Positions 58,370 through 64,000 of a stretch of 64,000 nt of DNA are shown here, piece by piece; positions within the stretch are counted from its first letter, which is position 1, and each line of letters begins with the position of its first letter. A program made the translations under genes and the position numbers. The stretch is from the NCBI GenBank assembly GCA_963783195.1, contig CAWAMV010000004.1, positions 2,576,861-2,640,860 on the forward strand. The letters are read 5' to 3'. The DNA comes from Croceibacterium_B sp963783195. Its GTDB lineage: Bacteria; Pseudomonadota; Alphaproteobacteria; Sphingomonadales; Sphingomonadaceae. The notes under the pieces are model-generated. The model was not told the DNA's origin. It did not search any database and saw only the letters and a list, made by a program, of their open reading frames with translations.

Positions 58370-59215
58370 ATGAATTCCAAGGAGCCTCCCCTTCCCAGTT
58401 TCGTCATCAAGGCAAAAGAGCTGGGAGCGTTGAACTATCTTCAGCGCGGCCACCCTCGCCCGCAGTCGCTGACGTGGATCAACCGGGCGACGGACCAGAA
58501 GATGAACCGCAGCAACGTGGAAATGCTGATGCGGACGCTGTTCAGCGGGAGCAAAACGGCCAGCGTGGCGCGGCTGCACGAAACCGCCGGCTTGCGGGTG
58601 GCCTTCGAAGAGGAAAGGGACCGGCTGGCTTTCGCCCGCGCCTTCGACCTGGCCTGCGAGATCCATCGCCAGAGGCAGAGGAGCCACCTTACCGCCGTGT
58701 TCGAGAACCCCGAGCTGGCCGAAACGGGATTCCGCGAGTTGACGGAGGCGGGTATTGGCAGCCGGGCGATATCGATCCTCTGGCGCGCGGGGCAATTCAT
58801 GGAATCGAACCATGACTATCCGCCGGGACACTCGAAATGGAGCGTAACCGCCGCCACCACCGGCGGCGGCCTTGCCGGTGCGATCTTCGGCATAACGCTG
58901 CTGGCGGTCCCCGGCCTCGGCGCAGTTGCGGCCGGCGGCGCGATCGTGGCGCAAGCGCTCACCGCAATGGGTATCGTGGGCGGTTCGCTGGGGGCAACAG
59001 GCGGCGCCATTGCCAAGATGCTGACCGACCTCGACGTGGACGACCGCGAGGCGAGCTACTTCGAGATGCAGATCCGGCGCGGGCGGGTGTTCGTTTCGGT
59101 CGATCCCGCGGAAGCCGGCGACAAGATGCACCTCGTGCGCGAAATTCTCGAGCGGAATGGCGGAACATTCGCAAACGAAACCACGATGGCGATCCGCCGG
59201 TCGATTTGTCCATGA
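58370..59215 (+). CDS. YflT/DUF1269-like protein with glycine-zipper membrane region
   Basis: 281 residues from ATG 58370. Residues 1-100 show no known fold. Residues about 105-140 (LTAVFENPELAETGFRELTEAG) match the ferredoxin-like start of general-stress YflT/DUF1269 proteins. A Gly/Ala-rich membrane hairpin follows (GGGLAGAIFGITLLAVPGLGAVAAGG, then GSLGATGGAIAKML), then EASYFEMQIRRGRVFVSV and VREILERNGG, the usual second half. Role unknown; often stress-induced. Stands alone between the second pilin and the J-domain gene. Confidence 0.6.
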   Translation: MNSKEPPLPSFVIKAKELGALNYLQRGHPRPQSLTWINRATDQKMNRSNVEMLMRTLFSGSKTASVARLHETAGLRVAFEEERDRLAFARAFDLACEIHRQRQRSHLTAVFENPELAETGFRELTEAGIGSRAISILWRAGQFMESNHDYPPGHSKWSVTAATTGGGLAGAIFGITLLAVPGLGAVAAGGAIVAQALTAMGIVGGSLGATGGAIAKMLTDLDVDDREASYFEMQIRRGRVFVSVDPAEAGDKMHLVREILERNGGTFANETTMAIRRSICP

Positions 59216-59289
59216 TCGAAAGTTAGCAAATACCTGCTGCCGAAGAACGGCACTGGCTTCAGGACGTATTTTCGCACTAGTCGGACGGG

Positions 59290-59860
59290 ATGATGAATTC
59301 GCGCCCTTTCGTCGACTATTATGCGCGCCTCAACGTGCCGTTCGACTGCAGCGAACGACGAGCTCGAGGGGGCGTATCATCACTTTGCCAAGTTGTATCA
59401 CCCCGATTCCGGCGAAACGGCCGATGTCGACCGTTTCAGCGAAACGGTGGAGGCGTTCAAGCTTCTGCGCAATCCGGAGACACGCGGCGAATACGACCGG
59501 CGCTATTTCCAGGAAATGGGTATCGACCCTGCGAAACTCGGGGCGACCGGCAAGGCGAGATTGCGGGATCCCGATGCGATCGAGGACAGTGCGGCACATT
59601 CGGCCATTCTTCTGCGGCTCTACAAACAGCGCCGCGAATCTCCCGGCGAACCGGGCGTGCCCGCCTACGTGCTCGAGGAAGGCCTGGGCTGCACGCAGGA
59701 GCAGTTCGAATTCCACGCGTGGTACCTGAAGGCAAAGGGCCTGATCCATGTCACCGAACAGGGCACCCTGGCGATTACGGTCGAAGGCGTGGACCTGGTG
59801 ATTTCCGCCTCGCGTTCTTCGCCGGCGCGGCCGCTCTCCATCGCAGATTTCCGGGGGTAA
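59290..59860 (+). CDS. J-domain protein with C-terminal winged-helix-like region (one frameshift)
   Basis: ATG 59290 gives SRPFVDYYARLNVPFDCS, the first J-domain helix; one missing base near 59350 shifts to DELEGAYHHFAKLYHPDSGE with the diagnostic HPD motif, then DRFSETVEAFKLLRNPETRGEYD. Residues about 110-180 (GVPAYVLEEGLG, FEFHAWYLKAKGLIHVTEQG) resemble a small winged helix rather than a DnaJ zinc finger. It would be a specialised Hsp70 co-chaperone. The frameshift is the only defect. Confidence 0.7.
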
Positions 59861-60231
59861 CTTGCGGTTCGGGGCTCGTGATGCTGACGTGATGCTTGCC
59901 CGGCGAATAACAGCCGCGTAAAAATCTGGGCGCGGGCTTGCCAGTTTCTTACACGGCGCGGACGGGTTTGATCGCGAGCGGGCGCCTGGCTATGCTCTGA
60001 CTTTCGGGGCGGCTTCCCTCGCCGCCGTGATCTACTCTGGTTCGGACCGCAGGATCCGCCCGGCAGCGATTTCGTTGCATTCTGGGTGCAGTCCATCGTT
60101 CATTCGCGACACAATGGGTCTGCAAACGAACATGGCAGTCGCTGTGCATTCAGAGCGAATTCCCTTTGGGTCCGTCGAAGATGGAAAAGCCCGGCTCTGC
60201 CCCCCTATCTGCGGGTTGAGCGGCTTCGAAA
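59861..60231. other. intergenic, no gene recognised
   Basis: About 370 bp between the convergent J-domain and PilZ genes. Short ORFs have no family features. No clear hairpin-plus-T terminator was found. Confidence 0.5.
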
Positions 60232-60774
60232 TCACGGAAGGCAACTATATGGGCCAACGGAGACCCCCAGAAGAACATTTCTTCGGATGGACCGAGGAAT
60301 GCGGGATCCAGTGAATTGGAACCTCGCTTTGGCTTTCCAATTACCAGGGTTGTAGTCCGAGGGAATTGATCGCGTTCGCGCTCGGCAGGCAGGCTCTTCT
60401 GGGAGGACCTTCGCCTCCCGAGTGCGAGTATTGGAGAGTTCTGCGATGGGTTCCTCTTTGGTTCCCAAGAGACGCGCACACTCCAATACGAGCATTTCGT
60501 TAATCGGTTCTTCGAACTCGAGACCGCACAGCGGAGCATCAGTCCAGACGACCGTGCACGCATGCTTTTGATCCCGCCACCTCAGCATAGCTCTAGCGCC
60601 TGATCCGGGCAGCTCCGGTGCTTCAAACCTCGCGCCAGTTACGGACATGTCCCAAAGCGCTCCTTGAAATTCACCCGTGAGCGTGAACAGCGTCGCTGGG
60701 CACGTGACCCGCGCACGTCGAGATCGGCGACGCTCCTGGACTAGGGGTCCAACAAACTCTTGGAGATAACCCAT
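60232..60774 (-). CDS. PilZ-domain protein
   Basis: 180 residues from ATG 60774, chosen for AAGGAG six bases upstream over the ATG at 60789. PilZ core at residues about 10-95: RRRSRRARV (RxxxR) and WDMSVTGARF (DxSxxG) are the c-di-GMP contact motifs, followed by VVWTDAPLCGLEFEEPI. The remaining 85 residues are charged and show no known domain. It likely responds to c-di-GMP, possibly adjusting pilus or envelope functions nearby. Confidence 0.75.
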   Translation of the reverse strand: MGYLQEFVGPLVQERRRSRRARVTCPATLFTLTGEFQGALWDMSVTGARFEAPELPGSGARAMLRWRDQKHACTVVWTDAPLCGLEFEEPINEMLVLECARLLGTKEEPIAELSNTRTREAKVLPEEPACRARTRSIPSDYNPGNWKAKARFQFTGSRIPRSIRRNVLLGVSVGPYSCLP

Positions 60775-60991
60775 GTGCACTCCTTGCATGCAGCAAGGTA
60801 AATTTCAGGATAATTCACTTGGTAAATGCGTCAAGCGCCCATGGAGAACTGTCACCTTGAAGCGATGTCCGCGTCCGCCACAGTAAGCGTTCACAGGCTT
60901 CACGCGGGAAGGTCGGGCGAGAAACTTAACTCACGTGCTCGACCTCGGCGCCTTTTCGTGGACGTGACACCACTCGTGCAGGTTCGGCGCT

Positions 60992-61612
60992 TCAGCAGAT
61001 CAGACCGCACTCATCGGTCCCTAAGAATCGAGTCGGTCGCTTGATAAAGCTTGCTCGCTTGCGCCCTAGAGCAATCCGTGTGGTCTCGGCCGAACGATCA
61101 TTCTTTAGGGCACCTTCGCGAATGGCCTCTAAAACTATTTCGCTCGAGATCGGCATCTCGAACAGGAGACCGCAGGCGTCCTCGCTTGCCCACGCTACCG
61201 TGCTGCCTACTTTATAGCTGCTCCATTCGAGAACCGCCGCCTTACCCACTGAAGGTGGGTCATCCATACTGAGACCTGCACCGTTCTCGGACAGGTCGGC
61301 AAGCCAGACCGAGTGAAGCGATCTATCAATGCGCAGCCTCGCGGCAAGATTGATTCGATTGCGAAGCGCCACTCTGCGGTCGTCCTTTTTTTCCCCCGCT
61401 GCGTCCTCGTACTCTCCGAAACGAGCCCATTCGTCGCACTTGTCGTTTGCCTCTGTCACCAGGGAGCCATAGTAGGCCGGGTTCTCTACCAGCTTTCGAC
61501 AGACGCCTTCGCGAGCCACTTCGGCCCGCAGATTCGGCGCCCAGTAGCGGCATCGTTGGCAGGAAGGAGATCTATCATTTTCGTCGGGCATTCGAGGGCA
61601 TCCCCAGACCAT
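60992..61612 (-). CDS. PilZ-domain protein with N-terminal four-cysteine motif
   Basis: 206 residues from ATG 61612 (ATG 61591 also possible). Residues 18-59 hold Cys18-x2-Cys21-x16-Cys38-x20-Cys59 in a context PSCQRCRYWAPN, GVCRKL, NDKCDEWARF, which looks like a small metal-binding or Fe-S type knuckle. The PilZ domain follows (residues about 80-160) with RVALR (RxxxR) and DLSENGAGL (DxSxxG). Combining the two could link c-di-GMP to a metal or redox signal. It is 220 bp from the previous PilZ gene, same strand. Confidence 0.7.
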   Translation of the reverse strand: MVWGCPRMPDENDRSPSCQRCRYWAPNLRAEVAREGVCRKLVENPAYYGSLVTEANDKCDEWARFGEYEDAAGEKKDDRRVALRNRINLAARLRIDRSLHSVWLADLSENGAGLSMDDPPSVGKAAVLEWSSYKVGSTVAWASEDACGLLFEMPISSEIVLEAIREGALKNDRSAETTRIALGRKRASFIKRPTRFLGTDECGLIC

Positions 61613-62422
61613 GAACTATTGCGATGTTTTTTCGAAAGACAGTGAATATCGACCAAACGGACGTGGTTACCGACAGAGACTTACCGGGGCCTGTTTCGTT
61701 GGAGTTACGTGCAAAGCAGTCATCAAATCTTGAGGAGCGCTCTCGTGATCCCGGTTTTGGCTTGAAAGGAATCGAACCTCGGATCCCGAATTTGCCTTTT
61801 CAGTGCTGTACTGGATCATCAGCGCTGTTTCAGCCTCTACGCGGCGCTATTCTCATGGCCCGCGATAGCTGCTCACGCTTAAAGTCCGCGCATTTTTGCG
61901 CTTGAGTGACCTCCCCCACCGGCTTGGTCTGGAGCGCTCTGACGCGCTTTTGGGTGCACGCGCGAGTTGAGTGTACGCGTTGCTTTTGGTTCCCTCACAA
62001 TGGCAAGACGACTGACCACTCCCTGAGGTGCGTCATGACCGCTCCCCATGCCAAGTGTGACCGGTGCTATGCTAATGATGAGCCCGCTCGACGACCTGTC
62101 TCGGCTCGTCCAGGACTACGCCCGCTTCGATTCAGATTTTTTTATCGGGCGGTACATTTGCCGAACCGCTGACGGCGGCTCCAAACGGTCCTTCATCCTC
62201 CGGTCTGCCCCGTCACAGGAAACGATAGGTGCAAAAGCACGCTGCGAATCTTCCCAGAAAGGGACAGCGGTCGAAGCTTCGGTTTAGATTTCGGTAATTT
62301 TGGGCATTGTCTGGACCGTTACATGAGGTCCCAATGTCAGAAAGAGCCCATCTTCCCAAGCTTTGGCTTTGGCAACGCCGACAAAAGCACGCGACCACTC
62401 CCCGCCAGAGGAAGACAGAACG
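61613..62422. other. intergenic, about 800 bp, no gene recognised
   Basis: Only short ORFs without family signals occur. The sequence is less GC-rich than its neighbours. A GGTTCGATTCC match on minus near 61766 resembles a tRNA T-arm, but no acceptor or anticodon stem surrounds it. It may hold remnants or regulatory DNA for the divergent PilZ and AAA+ genes. Confidence 0.5.
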
Positions 62423-63494
62423 GTGAGGGCTGTCGATCCGCTGGCGCGATTTGACGATTGCCCGCGGATGCGGGCAATGGACGGCGAGGTTGAGCCAATC
62501 ACGTTCGCCTCCATGGTGGGCTCCGCCCCCGAGTTCCGCGCCGCCCTCGAACTCGCCAAAGAGGTTGCCGCAGGAGATCAGAACATCTTGATCGAGGGCG
62601 AAGTCAGGCACGGGCAAGAATATGCTCGCGCGCGCGATCCACGCGGCATCGCCACACTCACAGATGAGGCTGGCGACAATCCGCATCGGAGAGGTAAATG
62701 AAAAATCCTTGACTTCGCTGCTCTTCGGCCATGCCAAGGGGGCGTTCGTCGGAGCCTTCGACGATCAGCGAGGCCTACTAGAGCGGTCTGAGAGTGGGAT
62801 TCTGCTGCTCGACCGAATTGATCGCCTTCCGCCTTCACTGCAAAGGCGGCTCGCTGACGCGATGCGCACTCGTCTCGGAAAAACCAAGGGTGGGTCACGT
62901 AGCTACCCCATCAACGCACGGATCCTTGCCTTGAGCGAGCATTCACCGTCGGGTCTCGTTCAGAAAAGCGTGATCGATCCGCTACTTAAGGACGCGTTCG
63001 CCGATGGGCGGATCTTACTTCCGCCGCTACGCGAGCGACTGGGCGATGTCCCTCTGCTGGCGCGGCATTTTCTGCGCATGATGGAGACCTCGTCTGCAAA
63101 GTATTTTTCTCTCGATGGTGAGGCGACTGCGCTGCTGTGCAGCTTGGACTGGCCGGGAAACATTACTCAGCTAATTGATGCCCTTCTTGGGGCCGCCGCG
63201 CAATCGCGAGGGTCGATTCTTCGGGCAAGGGACTTTCGCGGTAGCGAAACGACGTCAGAAGCGGAGAACGCTGTAGCGTTATCAGGCAACATCACTAGCT
63301 CTACGCGATTACTCACGGAACACGGACATGTGCGTCCGCTGGCCGAAATCGAATCCGAGGTGATCCGATTGGCGGTCGCTCGCTACGATGGGCGAATGAC
63401 TGAGATTGCCACCAGGTTGGGCATAGGCCGATCAACACTGTATCGCAAGCTGAGGACCCTCGGGGAGAAATGCGTGCAGCGAGGTCGTGAATAA
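62423..63494 (+). CDS. sigma54-type AAA+ transcriptional regulator with altered GAFTGA loop (one frameshift)
   Basis: GTG 62423 behind GAGGAAG. No N-terminal receiver; the AAA+ domain begins almost at once (FASMVGSAPEFRAALELAKEVA). One extra base near 62601 breaks the Walker A region (SGTGKNMLARAIHAASPH in the second frame). The sigma54-contact loop reads GAFVGA instead of GAFTGA. Walker B is GILLLDRIDRLP, with Arg rather than Glu in the D-E position; PPLRERLGDVPLLARHFL and a C-terminal Fis-type HTH (MTEIATRLGIGRSTLYRKL) follow. The T-to-V change and the altered Walker B suggest that it no longer activates sigma54 polymerase by ATP hydrolysis. Confidence 0.75.
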
Positions 63495-63923
63495 AGGAAC
63501 TGGTGCCTACGGGGCTTGCCCCGCTGGTCCTCCCGGAGTCATTGCGTACACTCACGGCTTCATTGGATTGCTCTGACGCCGACTTCGGAGGCCTCGGCGA
63601 GAGGCCATCCGACGCCACAAGCAGCTTCACTGGCTTTCCGCTCGTTCATCCTTGAAACTGGGGGTGATGATTGACGCCGCCTTGCGCTCGACTTTCTCTT
63701 GCACCCCGGAAGAGGGTTTCGAAAATGACCTCATCTTAACCATGCTGTGGGAATGTCGGGCCTCTGGGAGACCGCTCATGGCGCAGTGTCAACTGTTAGT
63801 CGCAACCGAGGTTCGTTTTACCGCTGCGGGTGGGAAACAGGTGGGTCGTGCGATTGCGCATCATCGCGATCGCAAAGAATCACGCCATGACCATGCAGAG
63901 GGCAGAGGCTTTTGGGAGGCGTT

Positions 63924-64000
63924 ATGGCGCCGTCGTTGATCCCGGATAAAGGAGTGCGGCTTTTTCTATCACTAGTTTGGGCGCTGGCCCCAATAGCGGC
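63924..64000 (+). CDS. start of a gene running off the window, probably exported or membrane
   Basis: ATG 63924 follows TGGGAGGC. The first 25 residues (APSLIPDKGVRLFLSLVWALAPIA) contain a charged start and a hydrophobic stretch like a signal peptide or first membrane helix. Open to the window end. Confidence 0.35.
   Translation, partial: MAPSLIPDKGVRLFLSLVWALAPIA

Noticed and set aside
61740..61830. GGTTCGATTCC on minus resembling a tRNA T-arm
   Set aside because: The flanking bases do not form T or acceptor stems and no anticodon arm is found.
63652..63939. 95-codon ORF near the window end
   Set aside because: No family motif and no convincing ribosome site; its end overlaps the better supported start at 63924.

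Overview
The window looks like an accessory-rich stretch of a GC-rich alphaproteobacterium, most likely a sphingomonad (Sphingomonadales). I base this on the TonB-dependent receptors, the sphingomonad-style tad (Flp pilus) locus, the TonB receptor-YfiR-hybrid kinase triad, and the many GTG/TTG starts with ATGA-type overlaps. No rRNA or tRNA gene was recognised, so the replicon type (chromosome or megaplasmid) is open.

Layout. 0-6.6 kb: a small protein and a cupin, a secreted G8-domain beta-helix protein followed by a DUF8021-like secreted protein, and a FUSC-type transporter on the other strand. 6.7-7.5 kb: a frameshifted IS6-family element. 7.5-12.6 kb: two broken RTX (calcium-binding nonapeptide repeat) genes. 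12.9-17.6 kb: an operon for a TonB receptor, a YfiR-like periplasmic protein and a CHASE8-type hybrid histidine kinase, with a divergent single-domain response regulator. 17.6-25 kb: a decaying patch with an IS3 element, a VIT-family remnant, a universal stress protein, a P-type ATPase, an IS5-family element, a Zn alcohol dehydrogenase and a truncated ACR3 arsenite permease. 25.2-34 kb: a clean, frameshift-free catabolic cluster (TetR, MFS transporter, quinate/shikimate dehydrogenase, QuiC/QsuB-like 3-dehydroshikimate dehydratase, TonB receptor, tannase/feruloyl-esterase lipoprotein). I read it as a locus for uptake and breakdown of quinate or shikimate esters such as chlorogenate-type compounds towards protocatechuate. 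34-38.5 kb: a membrane winged-helix regulator divergent from a YadA-type trimeric adhesin. 38.9-40.2 kb: a membrane/TerB-like pair. 40.4-42.5 kb: a pile of IS6 copies. 42.5-58.1 kb: the tad locus in two divergent arms (cpaB-cpaC-lipoprotein-cpaE-cpaF-tadB-tadC-TPR lipoprotein on minus; tadG-tadE-tadE-membrane protein-cpaA on plus), plus an M23 peptidase and two Flp pilins. 58.3-64 kb: a YflT/DUF1269-like protein, a J-domain protein, two PilZ proteins and a sigma54-type AAA+ regulator with an altered GAFTGA loop.

Themes. The six IS6-family copies or fragments all lie on the minus strand and mark module borders. Three PilZ-type (putative c-di-GMP) proteins lie around the pilus locus, one fused to an XRE helix-turn-helix and broken at a run of nine Cs, one with an N-terminal four-cysteine motif. 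Single-base frameshifts are unusually frequent, including in conserved pilus genes, but absent from 25-34 kb. Sequencing error and real decay cannot be separated from the sequence alone.
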